Shown here: positions 6,433 to 14,314 of the stretch, piece after piece
How positions within the stretch are numbered: position 1 is the first letter of the stretch
How the letters are laid out: every line of letters begins with the position of its first letter
DNA from: Fusobacteriaceae bacterium
Lineage (GTDB): Bacteria; Fusobacteriota; Fusobacteriia; Fusobacteriales; Fusobacteriaceae
Length of the DNA: 14,314 nucleotides
Assembly: GCA_016938425.1 (NCBI GenBank)
Contig: JAFGUR010000303.1
Location: forward strand, 1 to 14,314
Direction of reading: 5' to 3'
Position numbers and translations under genes: made by a program
The notes under the pieces: model-generated
What the model saw: the letters and a program-made list of their open reading frames with translations, nothing else
Databases searched by the model: none
Told to the model about the DNA's origin: nothing

Positions 6433-7347
6433 CTATACTTTTGATATTTCGATTTGATTTAATAGAGACATTACTTCTTCTTTAGTGCATAAATCATAAG
6501 AATATGCTGTTGCACTACCTGAGCTAATACCAATCTTATAGGCATCTACCAAATCATCTCCAGATGCTAATTTTGATACAATTCCAGCAACCATTGAGTC
6601 TCCTGCTCCTACAGAATTTTTTAAAACTCCTTTAGGAATATTTCCTTTAAATACATCTCCTTCTTTAGTAATAAGTAAAGAACCATCCTTTCCTAATGAT
6701 ACTATTACATTTTGCGCACCTTTTGATTGTATTATTCTTGCACCATCAATAATATCCTTTAAATTTGGTAATTCTTTTTTACAAAATTCTTCAAGTTCAT
6801 GATGATTAGGTTTTACTAAATAAGGTTTTGAACTTAAAGCTTCTTCAAAAGCTTCTCCCCTTGTATCAATGATTACTTTTACATCTTTTTTCAAGCTATT
6901 CATAATTTCAGCATAAACATTTGAAGGAACTCCTTTTGGAACACTTCCAGATAAAACTAGAATATCTCCATCTTCTAATTTACTCAAATTGTTTAATAGC
7001 TTTTTTAAATGATCTTCAGTAATTTTAGGAGAAATCCCTGCAACTTCAGTTTCAACATCACCATTTTTAATTTTTAGATTAACTCTAGTATTTCCCTCTA
7101 CTTCTACAAATTCTTCTTTAATAGATTTTTCATTTAATTCTTTTCTTATAAACTCCCCTGTAAATCCTCCTAGAAATCCAAGAGCTATTGACTCTACTCC
7201 TAAATTTTTTAGAACTTTTGATACATTAATTCCCTTTCCTCCACCTAAAAAATATGCTTTCTCAGATAAATTTAACTTTCCTAAGTTAAATTCAGTCATT
7301 TGAATGCTATAATCTAAAGCTGGGTTAAGTGTTATTGTATATACCAT
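6433..7347 (-). CDS. fruK: 1-phosphofructokinase (PfkB family)
   Basis: This 304-residue PfkB-type sugar kinase is predicted to convert fructose-1-phosphate plus ATP to fructose-1,6-bisphosphate. Visible motifs are NPALDYSI (8-15), the glycine signature GGGKGINVSKVL (35-46), VKPNHHELEEF (178-188) and the C-terminal NSVGAGDSMVAG (244-255), with Asp250 as catalytic base. The tagatose-6-phosphate kinase LacC is closely similar in sequence, but the neighbours (fructose EIIABC and a DeoR-type regulator) favour FruK. The start lies 1 nt after the fruR stop and has only a weak ribosome site (AAAGGTTG), so its translation is probably coupled to fruR. The stop is TAG. Confidence 0.94.
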   Translation of the reverse strand: MVYTITLNPALDYSIQMTEFNLGKLNLSEKAYFLGGGKGINVSKVLKNLGVESIALGFLGGFTGEFIRKELNEKSIKEEFVEVEGNTRVNLKIKNGDVETEVAGISPKITEDHLKKLLNNLSKLEDGDILVLSGSVPKGVPSNVYAEIMNSLKKDVKVIIDTRGEAFEEALSSKPYLVKPNHHELEEFCKKELPNLKDIIDGARIIQSKGAQNVIVSLGKDGSLLITKEGDVFKGNIPKGVLKNSVGAGDSMVAGIVSKLASGDDLVDAYKIGISSGSATAYSYDLCTKEEVMSLLNQIEISKV

Positions 7348-7348
7348 T

Positions 7349-8080
7349 TTACTTCACAACCTTTATCTCTGTTTTTTCTGAGTACTCTTTTTGCACCTTG
7401 TCTGTGATAATTATAGCCTCTTCTAAAGAAGCTATTTTGGCAAAACTTACCTTCCCAAACTTAGTATAATCAGCAAGTACGTATACTTTTTTTGATAAAT
7501 CCTTTGCAGTGCTTTTAACAAAAGCTTCTTCTGGATCTGGAGTAGTATAACCTTTTTCTAAACTAATACTATTAACTCCTAAAAAGCACTTATCAAAATT
7601 ATAGTCAACTAGGGTTTTAATAGTTTCTCTTCCTATTAAAGCTTTAGTCTTAAATTTTATAAGTCCTCCTGTTAAATAAGTTCTTATGTTGTATCTTTTC
7701 AATTCTTCTAAATGGTTGATTCCATTTGTTACTACAAGAATATCCTTATTTTCCAAATATTTTATAATATGGAAAATAGTTGTTCCTGCGTCTAAAAAAA
7801 TACAATCACCATTTTGAACTAAAGAAGCTGCATATTTACCTATTTCTTCTTTTTCATCCGTGTACAAGGTACTTTTGTCATCTACACTTTCTTCATAGTT
7901 GTTCCTTAATGCTGCTCCACCGTGTTCTCTTACGATTAATCCTTTATTTTCTAAGTCGTTTAAGTCTCTTCTTATTGTTGATTCTGAACTATTTGTTAAT
8001 TCCATAAGTTCTTTCAATTTTACAGAGCCTTCACTTCTTATATTCTCAAGGATAATCCTTTTCCTCTCACTTGTTAGCAT
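7349..8080 (-). CDS. fruR: DeoR-family regulator of the fructose operon
   Basis: This 243-residue DeoR-family regulator has an N-terminal winged helix (1-56) with the recognition stretch SSESTIRRDLNDLENKGLI (31-49) and REHGGA. Its C-terminal sugar-phosphate-binding domain carries DAGTT (97-101), TNG (118-120) and TGG (137-139). It probably represses its own operon until a fructose phosphate binds; the inducer is inferred from the neighbours. It is the first gene of fruR-fruK-fruA. GAGGTG at about 8089-8094 on the - strand is the ribosome site. A consensus promoter and two exact 12-bp direct repeats lie directly upstream and are the natural operator. Confidence 0.94.
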   Translation of the reverse strand: MLTSERKRIILENIRSEGSVKLKELMELTNSSESTIRRDLNDLENKGLIVREHGGAALRNNYEESVDDKSTLYTDEKEEIGKYAASLVQNGDCIFLDAGTTIFHIIKYLENKDILVVTNGINHLEELKRYNIRTYLTGGLIKFKTKALIGRETIKTLVDYNFDKCFLGVNSISLEKGYTTPDPEEAFVKSTAKDLSKKVYVLADYTKFGKVSFAKIASLEEAIIITDKVQKEYSEKTEIKVVK

Positions 8081-8099
8081 CTTTCAACACCTCACTTGT

Positions 8100-8128
8100 A
8101 ATATATTACATAAGCTAATTAAAGTCAA
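8100..8128 (-). promoter_or_regulatory. Proximal promoter of fruR-fruK-fruA
   Basis: Read on the - strand, TTGACT (8128-8123), a 17-nt spacer and TATATT (8105-8100) form a strong sigma70-type promoter only about 20 nt from the fruR start. The leader is therefore very short. Confidence 0.78.
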
Positions 8129-8136
8129 CCATTTTC

Positions 8137-8175
8137 TTTCAAAAACATTCAAATACTTTCACGAAAACATTCAAA
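8137..8175. promoter_or_regulatory. Candidate FruR operator: two direct repeats
   Basis: The exact 12-mer AAAACATTCAAA occurs at 8142-8153 and 8164-8175, 22 bp apart (about two helical turns), each preceded a few bases earlier by TTTC. They lie just upstream of the -35 box of the proximal promoter. Tandem sites spaced by whole helical turns suit DeoR-family regulators that bind as oligomers. Binding by FruR is inferred. Confidence 0.62.
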
Positions 8176-8432
8176 CAACAGTAAAATATGGAGTTTCAGA
8201 AAATATATTTTAATAAAAATAATTATTACTTTTTATTATTTTAAGTATCTTGTGAAGTTTCTAGTGTTTTTAAATAGAATTTTTATTCCTGTAATAAAAC
8301 ATTCCCTATGAAATCTGTCTTAAAATAAATTTGTTAAAAATGTTAAAAGTAATAAAAACTCTTTTATCTAGTTAAAAATGAACGTTTATAAAGTTTAATA
8401 AGCTAATTTTAAAAAGGCTTTTTAACACATTC

Positions 8433-8461
8433 ATTGTATCATAATTCAAAAACGTTCACAA
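8433..8461 (-). promoter_or_regulatory. Candidate distal promoter upstream of fruR
   Basis: Read on the - strand, TTGTGA (8461-8456), a 17-nt spacer and TACAAT (8438-8433) with an upstream TG (extended -10) make a plausible second promoter. Two boxes like those at the proximal promoter overlap it: AAAACGTTCA (8449-8458) and AACACATTCA (8424-8433). A transcript from here would have a leader of roughly 345 nt before fruR. Confidence 0.42.
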
Positions 8462-8595
8462 GAATAAAAAATAAATGCTTTTTTTGATTTTATTAGATGT
8501 TTACACTAGAATATTTCTATGTTTTTCTAATGTTTAAAATGTACTGAAATAGTCTTAATGATTTTAAAACAGTGATTATATGGATTGTATAATTC

Positions 8596-8639
8596 AAAAA
8601 ATGAAAAATCCGTCAAAATCATTCAAATTTTGACGGATT
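8596..8639 (-). terminator. Rho-independent terminator of the gal operon
   Basis: A perfect 13-bp stem (AATCCGTCAAAAT at 8607-8619, ATTTTGACGGATT at 8627-8639) with a 7-nt loop lies 4 nt past the galT stop. On the - strand it is followed by a T-rich run (complement of 8596-8606). It separates the gal operon from the fru operon. Confidence 0.9.
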
Positions 8640-8643
8640 ATAT

Positions 8644-10137
8644 TTATAAAGTAGCAATAAATTTTTTAAAAGCTTCTTGACCTATTTCGTCTCTTTTATA
8701 TACTCCAGAACACTCTAACACTTTTGAAAATACAATTCCAATTTCTTTTTTGATATCTTCTTCAATGTTATTTCCAATATTTTCTTTAATAGAAGTTATC
8801 CAAGGATAATGTTTACTTACTTTTTCATCATTTTTTATACTTTCTAAAGAATTTCCCTTTGAAAGATACTCTGTTAAAATATTTATCTCTTCTTTTAATC
8901 TTCCTGGTAAAACAGCCAGTCCCATAACTTCAATAAGACCAATATTTTCTTTTTTTATGTTATGATACTCTTCATGGGGATGAAAAATTCCCAAAGGATG
9001 AGTATCACTTGTTCTATTGTTTCTTAAAACTAAATCTAATTCAAATTCATCATTTCTTCTTCTAGCAATTGGTGTTATTGTATTATGAGGAGTTTCATTA
9101 GAAAATGCATGGATTCCAACAGTTTCATCTGAATAAGCTCTCCATTTTTCTAAAATTTCATTGGCAAAATCTAAAAGTTCTTCTCTATTTTTTGAAGAAA
9201 TTCTTATAACTGACATTGGCCAATTAACTATCCCTGCTTTTATATTTGGGAATTTTGACACATTAAATTTATATTCAACTTCTGCTTTAGCCATTGGGAA
9301 TTCATAGTTTCCACCTTGAAAATGGTCATGGCTTAGAATACTTCCTCCAACAATTGGTAAGTCAGCATTACTTCCAACAAAATAATGTGGGAATAGCTCT
9401 ATAAATTCAAGTAGTTTCTTCATACTCCCTTTACTTATTTTCATTGGTTCATGCTTTTCACTTAAAACTATTGCATGTTCATTATAATATACATATGGAG
9501 AATATTGTAAATACCATTGATCTCCACCTAATTCAACAGGAATTATTCTGTGATTTTTTCTTGGTGGATGATTAACTCTTCCTTTATATCCAGCATTTTC
9601 TATACATAATAAACATTTTGGATAATTTGTTTGAACTGCAAATTTTTCAGCAGCTATAGCTTTTGGATCTTTTTCCGGTTTACTTAGATTTACTGTTATT
9701 TCAAGTGTTCCATATTCTGTTTTAGTTGTCCAATGCAAATCTTTAGCAACTCTTTTTGTCATTATATAATTTGATGCTCTTGATATTTCGTAGTATCTAT
9801 CAGTAGATTTTTTAGGACTTTCTTTAAAATTTTCATAAAATTCCTTAACAATTTCTCCTTGTTTAGGAATTACTTCTGCCATAATTCTACTTTCCAAAAT
9901 ATCTTTATATACGATACTATCTTCTATTACATTATTTTCAACTGCCCATTTTGAAATGTTTTCTAGGATATCTGGAGAATCTTCTAAAGGAACTTCTCCT
10001 TCTACCTCTTCAAATACATCCAAGTTCAATATATCTAAAATAGCATTTCTTACTTGAATAGTATCCCATTTTGTAATTAGATTTTTACTTAATGCAAATT
10101 TTACTAATTTTTCAATCTCTAAACTAATATTTATCAT
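8644..10137 (-). CDS. galT: UDP-glucose--hexose-1-phosphate uridylyltransferase, class II
   Basis: At 497 residues this is the long class II GalT of Gram-positive-type bacteria, unrelated in length and motif spacing to the approximately 350-residue E. coli type. It swaps UMP between UDP-glucose and galactose-1-phosphate, giving UDP-galactose and glucose-1-phosphate. Visible family features are the active-site stretch GGSILSHDHFQGG (264-276, with His270 and His272), CLLC (175-178, possible metal ligands), and RVNHPPRKNHRIIP (187-200). It is the last gene of the operon. Its ATG overlaps the galE stop by one base (TAATG), with a weak GGTGAT ribosome site inside galE, so translation is coupled to galE. 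The terminator follows at once. Confidence 0.95.
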   Translation of the reverse strand: MINISLEIEKLVKFALSKNLITKWDTIQVRNAILDILNLDVFEEVEGEVPLEDSPDILENISKWAVENNVIEDSIVYKDILESRIMAEVIPKQGEIVKEFYENFKESPKKSTDRYYEISRASNYIMTKRVAKDLHWTTKTEYGTLEITVNLSKPEKDPKAIAAEKFAVQTNYPKCLLCIENAGYKGRVNHPPRKNHRIIPVELGGDQWYLQYSPYVYYNEHAIVLSEKHEPMKISKGSMKKLLEFIELFPHYFVGSNADLPIVGGSILSHDHFQGGNYEFPMAKAEVEYKFNVSKFPNIKAGIVNWPMSVIRISSKNREELLDFANEILEKWRAYSDETVGIHAFSNETPHNTITPIARRRNDEFELDLVLRNNRTSDTHPLGIFHPHEEYHNIKKENIGLIEVMGLAVLPGRLKEEINILTEYLSKGNSLESIKNDEKVSKHYPWITSIKENIGNNIEEDIKKEIGIVFSKVLECSGVYKRDEIGQEAFKKFIATL

Positions 10138-11129
10138 TATTTATCACCATATCCATCTACATGTGATTTATGCCAATTCCAAGCAGTTTCAATAATTTTC
10201 TCAATAGTATCAAATTCAATTTCCCAAGCAAGTTCATCTATAGCTTTTTTGCTACTTGCAATAAGTGTTGCTGGGTCTCCTGCTCTTCTTTCCCCTATTT
10301 CTAAATTTATTGTTTTCCCTGTTACTCTCTCAACAGCTCTAATTATTTCTTTAACACTAAACCCATTTCCATTTCCTAGATTATATGTTGCACTTTTTCC
10401 AGTTTTCTCAAGTCTTTTTAAAGCTAAAATATGGGCTCTTGATAAATCTGTAACATGAATATAATCTCTTATACAAGTTCCATCTTCTGTTGGATAATCT
10501 TCTCCATAAACAGTAATTTTTTCTCTTTTTCCTAAAGCTACTTGCAAAATAATAGGAATTAAATGTGTTTCTGGTGAATGGTCTTCTCCAATTTTTCCTG
10601 ATTTATGAGCTCCAGCTACATTAAAATATCTTAAAACTGTATATTTCAATCCATAAGCTTCTTCTGACCATTTTAACATTTTCTCAACTGCAAGTTTTGT
10701 TTCACCATAAGGGTTTTTAGGTTCTGTTTTATCTGTTTCTAAAATAGGCACTCTTTCTGGTTCTCCATAAACTGCTGCTGTTGAACTAAAAACTATTTTT
10801 TTTACACCATATTCATTCATTTTTTTCAAAAGACAAAGTGTTGAATATAAATTATTTTCATAGTATTTTAAAGGTTCAACACAGCTTTCTCCAACTAAAG
10901 AATCTGCTGCAAAATCTATTACTCCCTCTATTTTATTTTCTGTAAAAACTTTATCTAAAAAAGCTCCATCTCTCAAATCTCCTTGATAGAATTTAGCTCC
11001 TTCCCATATTGCTTCTTTATGACCTTTTTGTAAATTATCTACTACTACAACTTCTTCTCCTGTTTCAAGTAATTCTGCTACTGCATGACTTCCTATATAT
11101 CCTGCTCCACCACAAACTAAAATTGCCAT
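10137..11129 (-). CDS. galE: UDP-glucose 4-epimerase
   Basis: This 330-residue short-chain dehydrogenase/reductase of the extended type interconverts UDP-galactose and UDP-glucose in the cytoplasm using bound NAD. The Rossmann motif GGAGYIGS is at 7-14. The catalytic set is Ser116 (in FSSTAAVYGE), Tyr141 and Lys145 (NPYGETK); Ser-Tyr-Lys spacing matches the E. coli enzyme. RYFNVAGA and the DYIHVTDL segment, also typical of GalE, follow. Length is normal. The ribosome site AAGGAGG (11137-11143) overlaps the galK stop, 12 nt before the ATG, so the genes are co-translated. Besides the Leloir pathway it could supply UDP-galactose for surface polysaccharides. Confidence 0.96.
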   Translation of the reverse strand: MAILVCGGAGYIGSHAVAELLETGEEVVVVDNLQKGHKEAIWEGAKFYQGDLRDGAFLDKVFTENKIEGVIDFAADSLVGESCVEPLKYYENNLYSTLCLLKKMNEYGVKKIVFSSTAAVYGEPERVPILETDKTEPKNPYGETKLAVEKMLKWSEEAYGLKYTVLRYFNVAGAHKSGKIGEDHSPETHLIPIILQVALGKREKITVYGEDYPTEDGTCIRDYIHVTDLSRAHILALKRLEKTGKSATYNLGNGNGFSVKEIIRAVERVTGKTINLEIGERRAGDPATLIASSKKAIDELAWEIEFDTIEKIIETAWNWHKSHVDGYGDK

Positions 11130-11141
11130 ATTATTTCCTCC

Positions 11142-12302
11142 TTATAATTCTCTAGCTCCATCACCAATATTTGCTATATAAAAATCTGCTGTTAATCCTG
11201 TTTTTTCTTTGTAAGTTTCTCCAACTTTTTCTATAAAATCTTCAACAAAATCTTTTTTAACTATACTTACTGTACAACCACCAAATCCAGCTCCTGTCAT
11301 TCTAGCTCCAATAGTCCCTTCATGTTTCCATGCTTCTTCTACTGCTGTATCAAGCTCAATTCCAGTTACTTCATAATCATCTCTCAAAGAAACATGTGAA
11401 GCATTCATTAATTTTCCAAAAGCTTCAATGTCTCCTGAATTTAATTTTTCAACTGCTTTTATTGTTCTTTGATTTTCATACACAGCATGTTTTGCTCTTT
11501 TTCTATCAATTTCATTTGGTATTAAATCTTTATTTGCTTCAAAATCTTCTTCAGTTAAATCACCTAAAGATTTTATATCCAATTTTGTTTGAAGATTTGC
11601 TAGTGCTCTTTCACATTCTCCTCTTCTTTCATTGTATTTAGAATCTGCTAAACCTCTTCTTTTATTTGTATTAGTTATTACAATTGCTGCATTTTCAAGA
11701 ACAACAGGTGCATAATCAAATTTTAATGTATTACAATCAAGTAAAATTGCTCTATCTTTTTTACCCATTCCAATTGCAAATTGATCCATTATTCCACAGT
11801 TTACACCTATAAATTGATTTTCTGCTTTTTGACTAAGTTTTACCATGCTAACCATATCAATATCTAATGAGAATAATCCTTTTAAAATAACAGATGTTGC
11901 TAGTTCTATTGAAGCTGAAGATGATAATCCTGCTCCATTTGGAATATTTCCAAAGAATAAAACATCAAACCCTCTATCTATTTTAAACCCAGCATCCATA
12001 AAACATTTTACAACACCTTTTGGATAATTTGCCCAATCATGTGCTTCTTCATTCACAAGGTTATCAATTGAAAATTCTAAAATCCCCAATTTTTCAAAAT
12101 TATCAGAATATGCTCTAATTATTTTATCTTCCCTAACTTTTACAATTGCATATGTTCCAAAGTCTAGTGCACATGGGAAAACATGTCCCCCATTATAGTC
12201 TGTATGTTCTCCAATTAAATTAACTCTTCCTGGAGCAAAGAATACTCTTTCTCCTTCTACTTTAAAAATTTCTAAAAATCTTTCTTTTAATTTGTTAACC
12301 AT
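11142..12302 (-). CDS. galK: Galactokinase (GHMP family)
   Basis: This 386-residue GHMP kinase phosphorylates alpha-D-galactose at C1 with ATP. The galactokinase signature GRVNLIGEHTDYNGG is at 25-39. The ATP loop PNGAGLSSSAS is at 121-131. Asp173 in GIMDQFAIG is the catalytic base, and the third GHMP motif MTGAGFGGC is at 335-343. All key residues are present and the length is normal. The ATG is preceded by AGGGGG (12308-12313) and lies 9 nt from the stop of the mutarotase-like gene. This is the defining enzyme of the operon. Confidence 0.96.
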   Translation of the reverse strand: MVNKLKERFLEIFKVEGERVFFAPGRVNLIGEHTDYNGGHVFPCALDFGTYAIVKVREDKIIRAYSDNFEKLGILEFSIDNLVNEEAHDWANYPKGVVKCFMDAGFKIDRGFDVLFFGNIPNGAGLSSSASIELATSVILKGLFSLDIDMVSMVKLSQKAENQFIGVNCGIMDQFAIGMGKKDRAILLDCNTLKFDYAPVVLENAAIVITNTNKRRGLADSKYNERRGECERALANLQTKLDIKSLGDLTEEDFEANKDLIPNEIDRKRAKHAVYENQRTIKAVEKLNSGDIEAFGKLMNASHVSLRDDYEVTGIELDTAVEEAWKHEGTIGARMTGAGFGGCTVSIVKKDFVEDFIEKVGETYKEKTGLTADFYIANIGDGAREL

Positions 12303-12311
12303 TTTATCCCC

Positions 12312-13259
12312 CTATTTTTTTATTATTATATTAAAATTCCATGAAAAAGTTTCTGCTTTTTCTACTTTACTTACTTTTCTAATTTTACTTGCAACATATA
12401 AATCATCATATATTCCTGTACAAGGTTCAATAGCTATATTATAGTCTCCTCTATAACCACCCTGTGTTTTCCATACACCTAAATATGGAACTTTATTTGT
12501 ATCGTATTCATAACAAATTTCTTCTCCTGTTTGATACTTTAAACTAACAACATCATTTTCTCTTAACTTTTCTAAGAAATAAAATTTTTCACAATTATTC
12601 GCTTCAACTTTTTCTACTTTTGACATATCAATCATTTTTCCTGTTTTATGAGAAATTGTTTCGGGATAATTATGAATTGTTCCCCATTCTCCAAGATGTT
12701 CTGTTGAATGTTCAACTGTCATAATTTTATTCAAATGAGAAGGTACATTTAATTGAACATTCTCATCACAGCTTAACAGTGCATGAGGAGTCCAGATAAA
12801 TTCAAACTCTTCTTCCTCTGATAAATTGTAAACTGTATATATAGTTTTTATTTTATTATTAACTAATTCAATAATTTTTTCAAATCTGTAACTTAATGTG
12901 GGACTAACTACCCAAAATTTTACTTTTTCTTCATCTATTATTTCAAAGTTCCAAGGTAAAGCCCATACTTCTCCATGGTCAGGAATTTCAACACCTTTTC
13001 TTTCTCCACTAGGATAAAAACATTTATCTATTGATGGGAAAACCTCATCAAATCCACTAGAATCATATTCACTAAATGGTGAAGAATACTCAGGAATTAC
13101 TAACTCTTTAAGATGAGTTTGAAACATAAATTCCTTATTTGTTTCTTTTAAAATAAGTGAAGCCAATTTTGACCCATACTCTGGAAGATATGTTGCCCTT
13201 AATACATCATTTTCCAAAATAATTGATTCAATACCCTTAAAATAACCTCTCAAAACCAT
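12312..13259 (-). CDS. Aldose 1-epimerase (galactose mutarotase)-like protein
   Basis: This 315-residue cytoplasmic protein has the galactose mutarotase-like beta-sandwich pattern but is only distantly like classical GalM. Residues in the right order for the active site are His95 (PDHGEVWALPW), His159 (WTPHALLS) and Glu278 (AIEPCTGIYD), matching the His-His-Glu set known from GalM. It probably interconverts alpha and beta anomers of galactose, supplying the alpha form to galactokinase. A related hexose or hexose-phosphate epimerase activity is possible. It lies between the ROK regulator (14-nt gap) and galK (9-nt gap), with an AGGAGGG ribosome site at about 13264-13270. The stop is TAG. Fold is confident; exact substrate less so. 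Confidence 0.82.
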   Translation of the reverse strand: MVLRGYFKGIESIILENDVLRATYLPEYGSKLASLILKETNKEFMFQTHLKELVIPEYSSPFSEYDSSGFDEVFPSIDKCFYPSGERKGVEIPDHGEVWALPWNFEIIDEEKVKFWVVSPTLSYRFEKIIELVNNKIKTIYTVYNLSEEEEFEFIWTPHALLSCDENVQLNVPSHLNKIMTVEHSTEHLGEWGTIHNYPETISHKTGKMIDMSKVEKVEANNCEKFYFLEKLRENDVVSLKYQTGEEICYEYDTNKVPYLGVWKTQGGYRGDYNIAIEPCTGIYDDLYVASKIRKVSKVEKAETFSWNFNIIIKK

Positions 13260-13273
13260 TTTCCCTCCTAAAT

Positions 13274-14314
13274 TTAAATAATAATTTTTTCAACAGTCAA
13301 ACTTCCAATTCCCTTATTGGCACTTTCTTTAGCAAAAGTAGAAGATTCGATAACCAAATTTTCACTTAAATTTCCAAAAGTTCTTTTTTCAAGCTCTTTT
13401 ATTATTAATTTATAAACATCTTTTTTTATTATATTGATATTTCCTTCTAAAATTATAAAATCTGGATTCAATATGTTTACTATAGGAACTAAGCCTTTAG
13501 CTAAAGCAACACAAACATCTTTAACTAATTTATTTGATATTGGATTTTCATAAAAATCTTTATAAATTTCTATTGCACTTTTAGTATCTCCAGTCCCTTC
13601 AAAATAAGCTTCTTCTAAAGCACTGTCATTAATAAGTGTCTCTAAACATCCCTTTTTACCACAACTACATCTCTTATCATTTCCTTCAATGGGGATGTGA
13701 CCAAATTCTCCTGAACCATTACTTGAGCCTTTGTATAATTGATTATTTAAATATAAAGCACTTCCAACTCCATTATCTATATTTATTACTATAAAACTCT
13801 TAGATTTTTTGGCTTTTCCAAAGTTTTTCTCACTTAAAGCCATAGATCTTACATCATTTTCTACGAATACATTAATCTTAAATTCCTCTTCTAAAATTTC
13901 TTTCAAATTAACATCTTTCCATTTATAATGAGGAGAGTACACAGAAATACCTTTTTCAGCATTAACAATTCCTGTTACAGCTATACCAATTCCTAATGTT
14001 TTTCCTTTACTATTTTTTATAACATTTTCAATCATAGATTTTAAGGTTTTAATTATAATTGATTGTGTTCTTATTAAAATTGTATGTCTTTCAGAATGAA
14101 TTTTATTTAAATCTAAGTCATATAAAACTAAGTCAATATGATCTGATGAAAGATAAATTGAAATAACATTACCTAGTTTATTGTTAAGTTTCAATATTTT
14201 TGGGGGTCTTCCACCTGTACTATCATTTAACCCAACTTCTAATATAAATTTTTCTGCAATAAGTTTTTGAACGATTTTCGTTATGCTTGCTGGGGTTAAA
14301 TTTAATATTTTTGC
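13274..14314 (-). CDS. ROK-family transcriptional repressor, 5' end beyond the window
   Basis: The reading frame stays open to the window edge, so this gene is partial at its start; 346 residues are visible and the TTG at 14194 is internal. The first 40 visible residues, including LTPASITKIVQKL and TGGRPPKIL, are the end of a winged-helix DNA-binding domain. The rest is a ROK sugar-binding domain with END (visible residues 152-154), NIDNGVGSAL, GEFGHIPIE (203-211) and the zinc site His206, Cys216, Cys218 and Cys223 (CSCGKKGC). The DxGxT phosphate loop of ROK kinases is absent (SIYLSSD instead), so it is a regulator like XylR/NagC rather than a glucokinase. As first visible gene of the galactose operon, 14 nt from the mutarotase-like gene, it is probably its galactose-responsive repressor. 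Roughly 40 residues are missing. Confidence 0.9.
   Translation of the reverse strand, partial: AKILNLTPASITKIVQKLIAEKFILEVGLNDSTGGRPPKILKLNNKLGNVISIYLSSDHIDLVLYDLDLNKIHSERHTILIRTQSIIIKTLKSMIENVIKNSKGKTLGIGIAVTGIVNAEKGISVYSPHYKWKDVNLKEILEEEFKINVFVENDVRSMALSEKNFGKAKKSKSFIVINIDNGVGSALYLNNQLYKGSSNGSGEFGHIPIEGNDKRCSCGKKGCLETLINDSALEEAYFEGTGDTKSAIEIYKDFYENPISNKLVKDVCVALAKGLVPIVNILNPDFIILEGNINIIKKDVYKLIIKELEKRTFGNLSENLVIESSTFAKESANKGIGSLTVEKIII

Larger units (their letters stand above)
8081..8643. other. Long noncoding region upstream of fruR, 563 nt
   Basis: I find no convincing gene on either strand; it is extremely AT-rich. It holds the proximal fruR promoter, a candidate distal promoter about 330 nt further upstream, several AAAAC(A/G)TTCA-like boxes, an imperfect palindrome at 8277-8304 (GAATTTTTATT against AATAAAACATTC), a small TTAAAAA/TTTTTAA hairpin near 8410-8425, and the galT terminator at its far end. 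That is long for a gap between two operons on the same strand. Confidence 0.6.

Noticed and set aside
6433..7347. Tagatose-6-phosphate kinase (LacC) as an alternative name for the PfkB-type kinase
   Set aside because: Motifs cannot separate the two, but the fructose EIIABC and DeoR regulator next to it, and no tagatose aldolase or lac genes, favour FruK.
7780..8213. Two + strand open frames across fruR and its promoter
   Set aside because: They are Leu/Phe/Ser-rich antisense shadows of fruR, overlap its promoter, and show no domain pattern.
8137..8640. Catabolite-response (cre) sites or a CRISPR-like array from the repeated boxes
   Set aside because: The boxes do not fit the cre consensus, and spacing, length and identity are too irregular for CRISPR repeats.
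10249..12027. Three + strand open frames inside galE and galK
   Set aside because: They lie fully antisense to well-conserved enzymes and have low-complexity Leu/His/Phe or Ser/Pro content.
14190..14194. TTG at 14194 as the start of the ROK gene
   Set aside because: The frame is open to the window edge, and the 40 upstream codons encode a typical ROK winged helix and the TGGRPPKIL linker, so the gene starts outside the window.

Overview
The DNA is very AT-rich. Together with AAGGAGG-type ribosome sites, class II GalT, a single-chain fructose PTS permease and a ROK-headed gal operon, this points to an anaerobic fermenter of the Fusobacteriota (a Fusobacterium-like genome). A low-GC Clostridia relative cannot be excluded by eye. 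The window is ordinary chromosomal accessory metabolism with one scar of a mobile element. No tRNA, rRNA, CRISPR array or intact transposase gene is visible.

Layout. (1) 22-423, + strand: a bacteriohemerythrin with all seven iron ligands, ending at a bidirectional hairpin. (2) 482-1897, - strand: a GH1 enzyme with the phosphate-binding Ser/Lys/Tyr set of 6-phospho-beta-glycosidases, with a good promoter and a long leader. (3) 2306-4477, + strand: an arsenical or metal response locus. It encodes an ArsR/SmtB repressor with a near-palindromic operator over its promoter, an ArsP-type permease, a small 2[4Fe-4S] ferredoxin with a Cys-x-Cys-x-Cys-x-Cys tail, and a mini-thioredoxin. A 304-nt gap in the middle (3679-3982) holds a GC-rich chain of hairpins. 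It looks like the decayed 3' end of an IS200/IS605 tnpB gene with its omegaRNA-like right end. (4) 4578-8080, - strand: fruR-fruK-fruA, for fructose uptake as fructose-1-phosphate and conversion to fructose-1,6-bisphosphate. Upstream is a 563-nt noncoding region with two candidate promoters and repeated AAAAC(A/G)TTCA boxes. (5) 8644-14314, - strand: a Leloir galactose operon in the order ROK repressor (5' end outside the window), mutarotase-like protein, galK, galE, galT. It is tightly packed and ends in a strong terminator.

How it works together. The PTS genes import and phosphorylate fructose. The gal genes turn galactose into UDP-sugars and glucose-1-phosphate. The GH1 enzyme would release a hexose-6-phosphate from PTS-imported beta-glycosides. 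Each of the fru, gal and ars units carries its own regulator as first gene, so each is probably self-contained and autoregulated. The least conventional part is the ars-like locus, where a permease is combined with a ferredoxin and a thioredoxin. This suggests redox handling of the toxic species as well as export.
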